NCBI GenBank assembly: GCA_003148945.1
Contig: QGGY01000001.1
Span: 788,582-852,581, forward strand
Reading direction: 5' to 3'
DNA: 64,000 bases
Source of the DNA: Murimonas intestini
GTDB lineage: Bacteria; Bacillota; Clostridia; Lachnospirales; Lachnospiraceae
Shown: positions 43,599 to 54,300 of the stretch, piece by piece
How positions within the stretch are numbered: position 1 is the stretch's first letter
How the letters are laid out: each line of letters starts with the position of its first letter
The notes under the pieces: model-generated
What the model was told of the DNA's origin: nothing
Seen by the model: the letters and a program-made list of their open reading frames with translations, nothing else
Database searches by the model: none
Translations under genes and position numbers: made by a program

Positions 43599-44648
43599 CT
43601 AGGCCAGCGGCTTATACTCCTCCACATTGATATCCTGGAATGTACTCATGCCATTATAGACAGCGCATGCCAGATTCAAAAGAGGCATAAGCGCCACCGC
43701 GCCTGTCCCTTCACCGAGGCACATGTCACAATGCAGAGCCGCTTCAAGCTCCAGCTTCTCCAGGAGCATAGCTGCGGCCGGTTCTTTAGATACATGGGAG
43801 GCCAGCATATATTCCCTGGCTTTGGGACAGATCCGCACAGCGGCAAGAGCCGCAGCAGCCGAAATAAAGCCATCGATCACAACAGGAACTTTATGTACCG
43901 CGCCGCCCAGGAATACTCCTGCAAGCCCCGCCAGATCAAACCCGCCGACTTTGCTGAGTACATCGATGCCATCCTCAGGGTCGGGCCTGTTGATTTTTAT
44001 GGCTCTGCTGATGGCATTGATCTTCCTGCCAAGCCCTTCTGTGGACAGTCCCGCGCCTCTTCCTGTAACATTCTCCACCGGAAGTCCTGTAAGGACCGAC
44101 ACTACAGCACTGCTTGTAGTTGTATTGCCAATTCCCATCTCTCCTGTGGCAATTATCTTATAGCCCTTTTCCTTCAGCTCACCGACCATTTCAATTCCTG
44201 TCATGATAGCTTTCTCAGCTTCTTCCCTTGTCATTGCCGGTCCCTTTGTCATATTCCTGGTGCCGTAGGCAATCTTTTTATTTATGATATTCGTATCTGC
44301 GGCAATCCCTATATCCACCGGGAAAATATCTGTGCCTGTCTCCCTGCACATGATACTGGCTGTTGCCTGCTCCTTTAAAAAATTTTCAGAGACAATGGCT
44401 GTCACTTCCTGTCCTGTCTGAGTAACACCCTCTTCCACAACACCATTGTCAGCACACATAACAACCAGTGCCTTCTTTTCCAATGAAATTGCACTGGTTC
44501 CTGTCATTCCCGCTATTTTAATGAGATAAGACTCTAATTTTCCAAGGCTGTTCAGGGGCTTGGCGATACTGTCCCACCGTCTTTTACATGCCTTTTTTGC
44601 CTCTTCGTCAGCTGCTGTCACTAAGCTTACCGCCTGCTCTACTGTCAT
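43599..44648 (-). CDS. cobT: Nicotinate-nucleotide dimethylbenzimidazole phosphoribosyltransferase CobT
   Basis: The ATG at 44646-44648 (CGGAGG upstream) gives 350 residues. CobT hallmarks are KKALVVMCADNGVVEEGVTQ near residue 60, GEMGIGNTTTSSAV near residue 150 and the catalytic Glu in LGEGTGAVALMPLL near the C-terminus. It makes alpha-ribazole phosphate, the lower-ligand nucleotide. It is the first gene of cobT-cobU-cobS-short CobU-phosphatase and has a consensus promoter. No corrin ring (cbi) genes are in the window. Confidence 0.95.
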   Translation of the reverse strand: MTVEQAVSLVTAADEEAKKACKRRWDSIAKPLNSLGKLESYLIKIAGMTGTSAISLEKKALVVMCADNGVVEEGVTQTGQEVTAIVSENFLKEQATASIMCRETGTDIFPVDIGIAADTNIINKKIAYGTRNMTKGPAMTREEAEKAIMTGIEMVGELKEKGYKIIATGEMGIGNTTTSSAVVSVLTGLPVENVTGRGAGLSTEGLGRKINAISRAIKINRPDPEDGIDVLSKVGGFDLAGLAGVFLGGAVHKVPVVIDGFISAAAALAAVRICPKAREYMLASHVSKEPAAAMLLEKLELEAALHCDMCLGEGTGAVALMPLLNLACAVYNGMSTFQDINVEEYKPLA

Positions 44649-44729
44649 CACTTTATCCTCCGTTTTAATAAAACCATTTGGCAACTGTTCACTGCCTTCA
44701 CAGTTATACCAGTTACAACATTTGTTCTA

Positions 44730-44758
44730 ATTATAGATGCTGTGCAAAAATGTGTCAA
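44730..44758 (-). promoter_or_regulatory. Consensus sigma-A promoter of the cob cluster
   Basis: TTGACA (44753-44758) and TATAAT (44730-44735) on the minus strand are 17 bases apart. The leader to cobT is only about 75 bases and contains a small AACTGT/ACAGTT hairpin. It is too short for a cobalamin riboswitch, and I find none of its conserved boxes. Confidence 0.88.
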
Positions 44759-44787
44759 GATAAAAGGACAGCCAGGGGAGACTATTC

Positions 44788-44801
44788 ATAACAGTTCAGC
44801 C
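44788..44801. repeat. Second copy of the 14-base arm of the gerW palindrome
   Basis: ATAACAGTTCAGCC lies 5 bases past the antiporter stop and is identical to one arm of the hairpin at 28788-28841. Only one arm is recognisable here. Confidence 0.5.
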
Positions 44802-44806
44802 CTCCA

Positions 44807-46006
44807 CTATTCACCGTGTATACTCCCTGAACGGAGAATGGCAAATTTGGCGCAGGCAGGCCCGATCATCTCATATAACACAGAAGAAGAAAGGATAATC
44901 GTCAGAAGCTGTGTGCCCACCTGGGGCGGAAGGATCCTTTGGCCAAGAGCCGCCAGTCCGATGGACACCCCCGCCTGAGGTATCAGGCCAAGCCCCAGAT
45001 AATTTCCCACTTTTTTGTCAAGATGCATGATACGGCAGGAAAACCAGGCTCCGGCATATTTACCGATTATCCTCACAAGAAAATATACAATTCCTACAAG
45101 CCCTGCTGTCTTCAGCGAGGCCACATCCAGCTTCATGCCCGACTCTATAAAAAACAGTGCCATAACAGGAGGAGTAAAATTATCCAGCTGGTGAAAAAGC
45201 TTTTTATCATTTGTCAGATTTACGTAGACTGCCCCAAACAGCATGCACGACATCAGCGGAGAGACGTCAACGAGAGCACACAGGCCGGAAATTCCCAGAA
45301 GGCCCGCGATCAGGAGGATAAGACGGCTGTCCTTGCTGCGTGCCGGCGTAATGATCCTGCTGAGCGCCCAGGCACAGGCGCCCCCCAGCAAAAGAGCCAG
45401 GACATTATACAGGGGCGGGAGCAGTACACCGCTCACAGTCAGAGTACCTTCAAAATCAGCAGTGACTACAGCTGAGACTGCACTGAAGGCAAGCAGGCAG
45501 ACTGCGTCATCCAGCGCCACTACCTGCAGGAGTATACGTACAAACTCTCCTTTTGCATGATACTGCCTTATCGTCATGATAGTGCTGGCAGGCGCTGTGG
45601 CTGTAGCCACAGCCCCCAGAAGCAGCGCAAAATCAATGGATGTATGGAAGATCAGCCAGACCGACAGCGTCACAAGGATCCCTGCCATAAGGGCCTCCGC
45701 CAAAGTGACGAATATAACTGCCAATCCTGTCTGCCTCATCTTTTCCAGTTTGAAAAACTTTCCCACGCTGAAGGCAATACACGCCAGGGCAATATCGCTC
45801 ACAAAATCCATGTGGTCCACAAGCCCTGACGGGATGAGCCCCAGAACACCGGGGCCTATCAGGACCCCCACAATGATATACCCAGTTACCTTGGGCAGCC
45901 GGAAAAGATTCGTCAGTCTGGTGAAGAGAAATCCTGCAATCAAAATAATGCATAATGCCAGAAGGATACCGGCTGTACCGTCCATTTGAATCTGTAACAG
46001 TGACAT
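44807..46006 (-). CDS. CPA2-family cation:proton antiporter
   Basis: The 399-residue membrane protein has about twelve helices. The family segments are LPKVTGYIIVGVLIGPGVLG near the start, GAVATATAPASTIMTIRQY and the ion-site VALDDAVCLLA around residue 170. It probably exchanges Na+ or K+ for protons. No regulatory TrkA-N domain is fused. The start has an AAGGGGGT ribosome site. It stands alone between the cob promoter and a terminator of the upstream gene. Confidence 0.87.
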   Translation of the reverse strand: MSLLQIQMDGTAGILLALCIILIAGFLFTRLTNLFRLPKVTGYIIVGVLIGPGVLGLIPSGLVDHMDFVSDIALACIAFSVGKFFKLEKMRQTGLAVIFVTLAEALMAGILVTLSVWLIFHTSIDFALLLGAVATATAPASTIMTIRQYHAKGEFVRILLQVVALDDAVCLLAFSAVSAVVTADFEGTLTVSGVLLPPLYNVLALLLGGACAWALSRIITPARSKDSRLILLIAGLLGISGLCALVDVSPLMSCMLFGAVYVNLTNDKKLFHQLDNFTPPVMALFFIESGMKLDVASLKTAGLVGIVYFLVRIIGKYAGAWFSCRIMHLDKKVGNYLGLGLIPQAGVSIGLAALGQRILPPQVGTQLLTIILSSSVLYEMIGPACAKFAILRSGSIHGE

Positions 46007-46076
46007 TCAAACACCCCCTTCTATGTACAGTGACATATCAGATATATAGTACATTATACTCCTGAATTAAAATAAA

Positions 46077-46114
46077 AACAGCCGCAGCGTTAAATAATTA
46101 GCGCTGCGGCTGTC
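46077..46114 (-). terminator. Intrinsic terminator of the choline-binding-repeat gene
   Basis: ACAGCCGCAGCG and CGCTGCGGCTGT form a 12-bp stem and are followed on the minus strand by TTTTATTTTAATT, 28 bases past the stop codon. Confidence 0.9.
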
Positions 46115-46141
46115 CGGTATACACAGAAATCTGCTGAAATC

Positions 46142-48127
46142 TTATAATCCCCTTAATATCTGCAGGGCAAGATTCCTCTCGGCAATATACCTGGATGTAT
46201 ATGGAGGATAATCTTTTATCCTCTTCTCATATATTTTGTTGATAAATTCTTCATCTGTCATTTGGTTCGTGATGCCCGCCTTTGAGATAGCAAGTGCAGC
46301 GGTTCCGCCTCCATGCTGGATCGCATAACTGAAGACACTTCCTTTTACCACATTTGGCCTGGAGGAAATATTAATGCCCAGTGACCTCAGCGACCATTCT
46401 GTAGGCTCATAATACTGTTCATAGGCAAAGTCATCCTGGCACCTTGCAAAAAGCTCCGGCGTCTTTGCGTATATACTGTTCCAGGCCTTATATAAATCAG
46501 TATTTCCCTTCAGCTTTTCTTTAGGAATGCTTAAAAACGGAGCAAATTCCGCAAATGCCACCGGGTCACGCCCATAGCAGTACTGCAGAAGCTGCTGCAG
46601 TGAGTACCTGTAATCAAACTGGTAGTAGCCGCAGGCATTGCCTGAATCACCGCCGGTCTGGTTATAATTTCTTCCGGACTCAAACAGTGTAAAGAACAGC
46701 AGGTCACTTTGAGGTCCCGGATCGTTCTTCACAGTGCATACGCCCGCACTGTCAACACTGTATGTAACACCATTCGCCGAAATTGTTGTATTTGTCACCA
46801 TGATGCCTGCATCGTTAAAATAATATGTCTTTCCATTAATATTCTGCAGCCCGGTCACGGCCTGTCCGCTTCCCCCAAAGTAATACCAGTATCCATTATA
46901 TGACTTCCAGTCATTCTTCCTGGCATGTCCCCTTGGACTTATTGTATCTTCAAAATAATACATGATTCCTGCTATTTCTCTTAATCCAGTGAGCATAACA
47001 CCGTTATCTGAACAATAGTAGAACTCTCCGTCAACTTCGATCAGCCCCGTGGCCATCATTCCATTATCCTGAAGGAAATACCAGCTGCTTCCTGATTTTT
47101 TCCATTCATGTGTCACCATAGCCCCGCTGCCGTTGAAATAATAATAAATGCCGTCAATCATCTGCCAGCCTGTCAGCATAGCTCCGCTGCCGTTACAATA
47201 ATACGTCTTGCCGTCCACATCGATAAATCCTGTAGCCATACGTCCATCCGCCTGCAGATAATACCATTTGCTCCCTGACCTGAACCACTGGTTCTTCAGC
47301 ATGGCGCCGCTTCCGTTAAAATAATAATAACTGCCGTCGATCATCTGCCAGCCTGTCAGCATAGCTCCGCTGCTGTTGCAGTAATAAGTCTTGCCGCTGT
47401 CAGTGATCCAGCCTGTCCCCATCTTTCCGTCTGACTGCACATAATACCATCTGCTGCCGGATCTCACCCATTTATTAGTCTGTATAGCTCCGCTGCTGTT
47501 CATATAGTAATAAATACCGTCGATCTTTTTCCAGCCTGTCAGCATAGCGCCATTTTCATTACAGTAATATTGCTTTCCCTTGCTGGTCACAAAGCCTGTC
47601 TGCATTTTGCATGCTTCGTCGAAAAAGTACCATTTACCGCCTATCTGTTTCCACCCGTTGCAGGCTGCGCTTCCGCTTGCATCGAAATAATACCAGACAT
47701 CATCTATCTTCTTCCAGCCGCCGCTCAGCATAGCTCCTGAAGGATTCATATAGTACCATTTCCCTTTGACCTGCTGCCAGCCCGTCAGTTTTTCCCCCTC
47801 AGGAGAATAATAATACCATTTGCCGCCGATCCTATGCCAGCCGCCTTTAAAATCTGGTATCCACTTGCCGTCCTCTCCTACAAAACAGTCTCCTATGGAA
47901 GACGGCGCCCATCTGTTTGTGTACATGATGCCATCTTCACCTACATAATATTTACCGCCGATCCAGCGGCTTGTGAGCAGATTCCCCGAATCATCATAAT
48001 AGACCCACTGGCTGGATGCCGTCTTGCTCCATGCGGCATCTGCATTCAGCGGATGATACAGCATGAACGAAAAAGCCAGACATCCGGCGGATATCATCAG
48101 CTTTTTTATAATGCTCCCTCTTTTCAT
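46142..48127 (-). CDS. Secreted choline-binding-repeat protein with C-terminal lysozyme-like domain
   Basis: About 661 residues. A signal peptide (SAGCLAFSFMLYHPLNADA) precedes roughly fifteen or more 20-residue units of the type GWKxIxGxWYYFxxxGxM (about residues 35-470), which bind choline or other wall polymers. The last 185 or so residues differ: FESGRNYNQTGGDSGNACGYYQFDYRYSL and QHGGGTAALAISKAG suggest a lytic transglycosylase/lysozyme-like fold. I am not sure of that. The ATG at 48125-48127 fits the AAGGAG spacing better than the one two codons earlier. It has its own consensus promoter and terminator. Confidence 0.82.
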   Translation of the reverse strand: MKRGSIIKKLMISAGCLAFSFMLYHPLNADAAWSKTASSQWVYYDDSGNLLTSRWIGGKYYVGEDGIMYTNRWAPSSIGDCFVGEDGKWIPDFKGGWHRIGGKWYYYSPEGEKLTGWQQVKGKWYYMNPSGAMLSGGWKKIDDVWYYFDASGSAACNGWKQIGGKWYFFDEACKMQTGFVTSKGKQYYCNENGAMLTGWKKIDGIYYYMNSSGAIQTNKWVRSGSRWYYVQSDGKMGTGWITDSGKTYYCNSSGAMLTGWQMIDGSYYYFNGSGAMLKNQWFRSGSKWYYLQADGRMATGFIDVDGKTYYCNGSGAMLTGWQMIDGIYYYFNGSGAMVTHEWKKSGSSWYFLQDNGMMATGLIEVDGEFYYCSDNGVMLTGLREIAGIMYYFEDTISPRGHARKNDWKSYNGYWYYFGGSGQAVTGLQNINGKTYYFNDAGIMVTNTTISANGVTYSVDSAGVCTVKNDPGPQSDLLFFTLFESGRNYNQTGGDSGNACGYYQFDYRYSLQQLLQYCYGRDPVAFAEFAPFLSIPKEKLKGNTDLYKAWNSIYAKTPELFARCQDDFAYEQYYEPTEWSLRSLGINISSRPNVVKGSVFSYAIQHGGGTAALAISKAGITNQMTDEEFINKIYEKRIKDYPPYTSRYIAERNLALQILRGL

Positions 48128-48178
48128 TATCATAGTCTCCTTATTAATTTTGTTACAAAACTATTAAAGTTATTAAAC

Positions 48179-48207
48179 ATTATATAATAATTTATTAAAC
48201 TTGTCAA
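48179..48207 (-). promoter_or_regulatory. Consensus sigma-A promoter of the choline-binding-repeat gene
   Basis: TTGACA (48202-48207) and TATAAT (48179-48184) are 17 bases apart on the minus strand, about 50 bases upstream of the start codon. Confidence 0.85.
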
Positions 48208-48217
48208 TTTAAGGATA

Positions 48218-48257
48218 AAAAAAAGAAACACCTTTTTCATGACAAAAAAGGTGTTTC
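48218..48257 (-). terminator. Intrinsic terminator of the NCS2 permease gene
   Basis: GAAACACCTTTTT and AAAAAGGTGTTTC form the stem and are followed on the minus strand by TTTTTTTT. It lies 26 bases past the permease stop. Confidence 0.92.
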
Positions 48258-48283
48258 CACAATCTTCCATATATCTTATTCAG

Positions 48284-49696
48284 CTAAATGAGGAAATACT
48301 TTAACAAGAATAATGCAGCCAGAATAAACATGACAATGCTTATTTTTTTCTTCTTAATATTTCCTGCCAGAAGATTAATAATTACATACGATATTGTTCC
48401 CATAGCTATTCCTTCAGAAATGCTGTAGAAAAATACCATAGCTCCAATACAGATGAACGCCGGAATTCCCTCACAGGGATCTGAAAAATCAATCAGGCCT
48501 ACATTGCTGAGCATATAGAACCCTACGATAACAAGGGCAGGCGCCGTTGCAAAGGACGGGATAGCCAGGAAAATCGGTGACAGGAACAGGGCCAGGCCGA
48601 AAAGAAGGGCTGTAGTCACAGAGGTAAGTCCTGTTCTTCCACCTTCCGCCACACCTGAAGCGCTTTCAACAAAGGTAGTGACTGTAGATGTTCCCAGAAC
48701 TGCACCTGCTGTAGTCGCAACAGCGTCCGCCAGCAATGCGCCCTTGATTCTTGGGAGTTTACCGTCTTTATCAAGCATATTGGCCTTTGTGGACATTCCG
48801 ATCAATGTACCAAGCGTATCGAACATATCCACAAAGAGAAATGCAAATACGACCACGATAAACTGCATGACCGGAATACCGGAAAAGCTCAGGTGCCCGA
48901 ATATTGGAGCGAGGCTCTTTACAGCAATTCCGCCGCTGAAATCAGGAAGCAGGGAAAAGAAGCCATTTGCCGGATTCGGGACATAGACCCCTGTTAACTG
49001 ACAGATGATTCCAAGTACCCAGGTGATAAGGATCCCCCACAGGATATTGCCTTTTACTTTTTTAGCCACAAGTATCCCTGTGATAATGATGCCGATAACT
49101 GCCAGGATCACTGTTATCCCCACATCATTGAAAGTACCTGCCACAAACTTTTCACCAGCCGCCTCCGCTGCGTTTTTAAGGTTAGAATTATAGCCGTCCA
49201 GGGAGTAGAGACCCACAAGAGTGCTTCCGCCGATGACGATCTTAGCATTCTGCAGCCCGATAAATGCGATAAACAAACCGATTCCAACGCTGACAGCATG
49301 CTTTAAGCTGAATGGGATGGAATTAAATATAGCCTCCCGGACATTGACAAGTGACAGCAGGATAAAGACGATACCTTCTACAAAAACTGCCGCCAGCGCT
49401 ACTTCCCACGAATAGCCCATCTGAATGACTACCGTGTATGCGAAATACGCATTGAGGCCCATGCCGGGCGCCAGGGCAAAAGGATAATTTGCGAAGGCAG
49501 CCATCAATAATGTACCTATCAATGCCGCTACTGCTGTCGCTGTGAAAACTGCACCTTTATCCATCCCGGCCTTACCCAGAATATCAGGGTTTACTGCCAG
49601 GATATAAGCCATAGTCATAAAGGTCGTTATCCCGGCAATGATCTCAGTTTTCACATTAGTGTTGTTTTCTTTCAGCTTGAAAATCTTTTCTAACAT
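48284..49696 (-). CDS. NCS2-family purine permease (PbuG/AzgA-like)
   Basis: The 470-residue permease begins LKENNTNVKTEIIAGITTFMTMAYILAVNP, typical of the AzgA-type guanine/hypoxanthine group, with ALAPGMGLNAYFAYTV and a DMFDTLGTLIGMSTKANM segment in helix 8. It should import purines with protons. About twelve to fourteen helices are visible. I looked upstream for a purine riboswitch and do not see one; the leader is A/T-rich. The start has AGGAGGAAA. It is a single-gene unit with its own terminator. Confidence 0.9.
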   Translation of the reverse strand: MLEKIFKLKENNTNVKTEIIAGITTFMTMAYILAVNPDILGKAGMDKGAVFTATAVAALIGTLLMAAFANYPFALAPGMGLNAYFAYTVVIQMGYSWEVALAAVFVEGIVFILLSLVNVREAIFNSIPFSLKHAVSVGIGLFIAFIGLQNAKIVIGGSTLVGLYSLDGYNSNLKNAAEAAGEKFVAGTFNDVGITVILAVIGIIITGILVAKKVKGNILWGILITWVLGIICQLTGVYVPNPANGFFSLLPDFSGGIAVKSLAPIFGHLSFSGIPVMQFIVVVFAFLFVDMFDTLGTLIGMSTKANMLDKDGKLPRIKGALLADAVATTAGAVLGTSTVTTFVESASGVAEGGRTGLTSVTTALLFGLALFLSPIFLAIPSFATAPALVIVGFYMLSNVGLIDFSDPCEGIPAFICIGAMVFFYSISEGIAMGTISYVIINLLAGNIKKKKISIVMFILAALFLLKYFLI

Positions 49697-49785
49697 GAAA
49701 TTTCCTCCTACGAAGTATTTAATTTTTTCAACAGAAAAAGTTTATCAAATATTTATAAAAAAGTAAACCTTTTTTATGACTTAAT

Positions 49786-51255
49786 TTAAATTATAATACA
49801 AATCAGGCCGCCTTTTGAATCATTTACAATTTTTTTCATAGTATCCTGAAGTTTTAGCTGACTTTCCTCACCTATCACTGCCAATTTTGCTCTGATTCCG
49901 TCTCCTACCAGCTGTTCGATAGATTTGCCGAAGATATTTGTCTCCCAGATACCGTTCTCGCCCTTGCTGTTCTCCTTTATATATGCGATCAGGTCTTCCG
50001 CCTGCTGCTCACTTCCCACAATAGGCGCGATCTCTGTCTCTATCTCTGCCTTGATCAGATGGATGGAAGGACTGGCCGCTTTGATCTTGACCCCGAACTT
50101 GCTGCCCTGTTTGATCACAGACGGCTCATCCAGAGTGATCTCCTCCTGCCCCGGCGTGATGACTCCGTAGCCTGTTCCCCTAGCTGCTGACAGGGCTTCC
50201 TGGACCTTCTCGTATTCTTTTTTCTTTTCGGACATCTCTTTAATAGTAGATATGAGCTGATATTCTCCTGTAATAGAAACTCCTGACATCTCGCTTAACA
50301 TCTCATAATAATATGTATCATCAAGCTCGATGCTTATTTTAGCAGTACCCTCACTTAACAGCACGGAGTCCAGCTTCGCTTTTTTGACATACTCATTCTG
50401 GAAGGAAAATGTTTCCCTGGAAATATCCCTGATGTGTCCCATGCTCTCCATAAATGACCTGATATCCTTCAGGATGGATTCCTTGATCTTATGATCCCTG
50501 GGAAGCGTCTCTATCCATTTCGGAACATAGAATTCCAGTTTTACAAGAGGGAATTCATAAAGTATGCGTTCCATGATCTTCATGATGTCATCTTTTCTGA
50601 GCTGCTCACAGTTTACAGCCATAGCAGATGCATGATAAGTAGCTTCCACGTATTCTACTGCCCTCTTAGCCTCGTCGCCAAAGGGGCGTTCTGAATTGAC
50701 AAGCACCACAAACGGCTTCCCGATCTTCTGCAGCTCCGTGATAGCACGTTTTTCCGGTTCTATAAAATTCTCTCTGGGTATCTCGCCAAAAGTACCGTCA
50801 CAGGTGACTACCACACCTATTGTTGAATGATCCGTTATAACCTTCCTTGTGCCGATCTCGGCTGCTTTTGTAAAAGGGATCTCCTTGTCGGACCAGGGAG
50901 TCTTCACCATCCGCGCCCCTGCATTTTCATCTGTTCCTGCCGCTCCGTCTACAATGTAGCCAACGCAGTCTACCAGGCGGACCTTCGCCTGCACATCTTC
51001 TGATAACTTCAGGAGAGCCCCCTCTTTAGGTATAAATTTAGGCTCAACAGTCGTGATCGTTTTGCCCTTTCCGCTGGTAGGCAGTTCATCTGTAGCCACA
51101 GCTTTTTCATTCTCAGCCATCGCAGGCAGAACCATCTGCTCCATAAACCGCCTTACAAAAGTAGATTTTCCCGTGCGCACAGGCCCTACGATTCCCAGAT
51201 AGATCTCGCCGCCTGTGCGGGCCTGTATATCTTTGTACAAGTTAAATTCTTCCAT
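49786..51255 (-). CDS. spoIVA: Stage IV sporulation protein A
   Basis: The 489-residue ATPase begins MEEFNLYKDIQARTGGEIYLG with Walker A GPVRTGKST (residues 24-32). It continues through VVTCDGTFGEIPRENF and a Cys near the C-terminus. SpoIVA polymerises with ATP hydrolysis to form the spore coat basement layer, and is a marker of real sporulation. It closely matches the Bacillus protein in length (about 490). A GAGGGGGT ribosome site is six bases upstream. It follows the GGDEF-EAL gene's start region on the same strand. Confidence 0.96.
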   Translation of the reverse strand: MEEFNLYKDIQARTGGEIYLGIVGPVRTGKSTFVRRFMEQMVLPAMAENEKAVATDELPTSGKGKTITTVEPKFIPKEGALLKLSEDVQAKVRLVDCVGYIVDGAAGTDENAGARMVKTPWSDKEIPFTKAAEIGTRKVITDHSTIGVVVTCDGTFGEIPRENFIEPEKRAITELQKIGKPFVVLVNSERPFGDEAKRAVEYVEATYHASAMAVNCEQLRKDDIMKIMERILYEFPLVKLEFYVPKWIETLPRDHKIKESILKDIRSFMESMGHIRDISRETFSFQNEYVKKAKLDSVLLSEGTAKISIELDDTYYYEMLSEMSGVSITGEYQLISTIKEMSEKKKEYEKVQEALSAARGTGYGVITPGQEEITLDEPSVIKQGSKFGVKIKAASPSIHLIKAEIETEIAPIVGSEQQAEDLIAYIKENSKGENGIWETNIFGKSIEQLVGDGIRAKLAVIGEESQLKLQDTMKKIVNDSKGGLICIII

Positions 51256-51315
51256 GAAAATACCCCCTCGTATATACTGATATAGTATATGTGAGGAGGT
51301 TTTTATTTAGAATAA

Positions 51316-54300
51316 TTATTTATGCAGATAACTTTCTCTGAAATCTTCAACAGGCACCGGCTTCCCGTAGAGGAATCCCTGTATGTAGCGGCACCCCAGC
51401 GTCTCCAGCAGATTTCTCTGCTCCAGCTCTTCCACGCCCTCAGCCACGACTGAGAGGCCCAGCTCCCGGCACATGTCAAAAATATGGCGCACTATGATCT
51501 GATTCTTTTTGTTATTTACAAGATCATTTACAAGACTCTTATCCAGCTTGAGCACATCAAACTGGAACAGTGCAAGCAGCATGGTATTACTGTATTTCGC
51601 GCCAAAATCATCCAGGTGCACATGAAAACCAGACTGCTTCAGCTCTTTTCCGACTCCGATGAGCGTATTCTGATCCATCTGACCGATGGTCTCGGTGACC
51701 TCCACATCCACAAGATTAGTGGGGATATTATACTTACTCAATATCATATGCAGGGTATCTGCAAGTTTTTCTTCCAACAGCGTAATTCTGGAAATATTCA
51801 GGGATATGGGGCAGACCTTAAAACCTTCATCTATCCATTGCCGGAGCATGCGGCAGACCTCCTCTACGATAAAGAGGTCCAGATACCTGATGATCCTCTC
51901 CGACTCCAGGATCGGTATAAACCTTCCCGGCGTAATAAGTCCCGTTTTCTCCGTATAATACCTGGAGAGAGCCTCCGCACTCACCACCGCACCCGTCTTA
52001 ATATCCACCTTTGGCTGAAGATAGAGCATAAAATGCCCCTCTTTCAGTTCTTTTAAAAGGGCCTGGAGATTTTTCGTCTCCATGTGGCGGCTTTTGTGGC
52101 GTTTGTGGTCATAATACCTCTGCTTCGCTGCGAGCATAAGCTCATCAGCCTTCCGAAGCAGCTCCGGTATATCGGGGTCCAGCTCTGACCAGACAACCCC
52201 GACGCTGGCCCCATAATAATCAAGTTCATCGATGGCCGCCTCCATCTCCCTTGTCCTCAGACGGAACACTTCCTCCGTACAGTTGATCCAGATGATTACG
52301 AATTCATCTCCGCTCAGCCTGAATACCTGATCCTCAGCAAAAAATTTTCTGAATGCAGATGCATGGTCTTTGACAGCTTCATCTCCCTTTTTATGCCCGA
52401 AATTCTCATTGAGCTCTTTCAGGCCGTTAATATTTATTGTGAGGACACCCACTGATTTTACCGGAGTATTTTTTATCCTGTCCAAGAGCCGCACATAGCC
52501 GTTTCTGTTCAGAAGGTCTGTCAGCCCATCATGATAGCTCATATATTCAAACTTCTCTGTCAGTATTTTATTTGAAATAACATTTTCTGTAAAATAAACA
52601 ATCGACTCCAGAAGAGATGTGTTCTGGTAAGATGTTTCAGGATTTTCAAGAACAAGAAACCCAGACACTTCACCCTGGTTCCTGACAGGAACAGCATAAA
52701 AAGATCTTACCCTGTACTTCCACATATTTTTATACTCATCTGTATATGGAAGCCTCAGGCTCTCAACATCCTTTACGGAGATAATGCCTGTTTCATCCAG
52801 ATGCTCCATCCAGAATGTGCTGTTGAATGCATTCTCATCCATGCCTTTTGCCATCCGCGGTTCAACACCGGGCTTACAGATCTCCTGCATGCTTTTTAAG
52901 ATCCCGCGCCTGTTTTTATATTCAAACACATAAGCTCTGTCAGTATTATACAAGCTTGATATGGTTTCCAGCATCGCATACATAGTTTCCCTGAGATCTT
53001 TGCTGCCAACCATTCTGCGGACGCATTCCAGCAGCATATTCCCCGCTTCCAGCTGGTGTGCCAGCTCTGCGCTCACCGCATTCTTCTCTGTAATATCTAC
53101 AGCATACTCCAGGCGGGCCTTTTTCCCATGATACATCACCAGCTTATCCTTCATCATAAGGGCTCTGCCTATCCGCTGGTTCATATGCTCCCAGGAATAT
53201 ATCCTGTCAAAGGAAAGTCTGTCATTTGTACAGAACGGGCAGGGCTCATCCATTCCCTGCAATATCTTGTAGCACGGTTTCCCCTTGTACCCGTCTCTGC
53301 TGATATCCAGCTGGCGGCAGAGATACTGGTTCATAAACAGGATTTCATATGTCTCGGGATCACTTAAATAGATCTGCTCCTCTATGGCATCCGCGATCAG
53401 GAATGCCTCCTCACTGATCTCCACTGCTCCCTCTTCTGCCATGACAGTATGTGTATCGATTTCAGATATCACAGGCGGGATCCACTCATTCCCGGATTCC
53501 TTTTCACTGTAGACAAGACTTGTATTTTTCCCGCTGTTTTTAGCTTCATAGAGGGCAATATCTGACTTCTTATAGAGCTCTTCATATGTACTGCCGTCTT
53601 TAGGATAATATGCCACGCCTATGCTGCATGAGATATCTTCATTGCCATGGTATTTCTCACGAAACAGCTCACAGACTTTCCTCGCGCTCTCTTCAGCAGC
53701 CCTGCCATCCAGAATGCCGCGCATAAAGACAACAAACTCGTCCCCGCCTATCCGTCCGACTACATCCTTTTTCCTGAAGCTGCGCTTCAGCTGTTCCGCT
53801 ATCTCACGCAGCATGCGGTCACCGTGGAGATGTCCATATTTATCATTGATCTTCTTAAAATCGTCTATATCTACGATCAGAAAAGCATGCTCTCCTGTTC
53901 TGCCCGCATCACTCTTTAAATAATCTGATATGACATTTTCCGTAGTCTTCTTATTATATACGCCCGTCAGCATATCCATCTGTGATTCATATTTGAGTTC
54001 AAGCTCCCTGCGCTTCTTATCATTGATATCTTTCAGGCAGACAAGCCCTTTCAGTTCACCGGTCAAAGGATCCTGCAGCAGATAAGCGGTAGAGACAAAC
54101 CAGATGAAATTTCCCATCTCATCTGCCCGTCTGTTTTCAAAGTTTATCTCTTTCTTTCCCTCTTCAAATGCCCTCTTCAAAGCTTCCGGCTTGAACGTCT
54201 CCCAGTATTTCTCCCGCTCCTCTATGTGGACACGCCTGCTTCCCATCTCTCTGACAAAAACGGAATACTTTTTATACTGCCCGGCCTCGGCAAATAACTT

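Noticed and set aside
42801..44378. A 525-codon open frame on the plus strand across cobT/cobU/cobS
   Set aside because: It is antisense to three well-supported cob genes, is rich in Cys, His and Ser as shadow frames are, and has no family signature or ribosome site.
44649..44730. Cobalamin riboswitch in the cobT leader
   Set aside because: The leader is about 75 bases and lacks the GGTGAAAATCC-type and AGTCAGGA-type boxes.
49697..49785. Purine riboswitch upstream of the NCS2 permease
   Set aside because: The sequence is A/T-rich and none of the conserved purine-aptamer loop sequence is seen.
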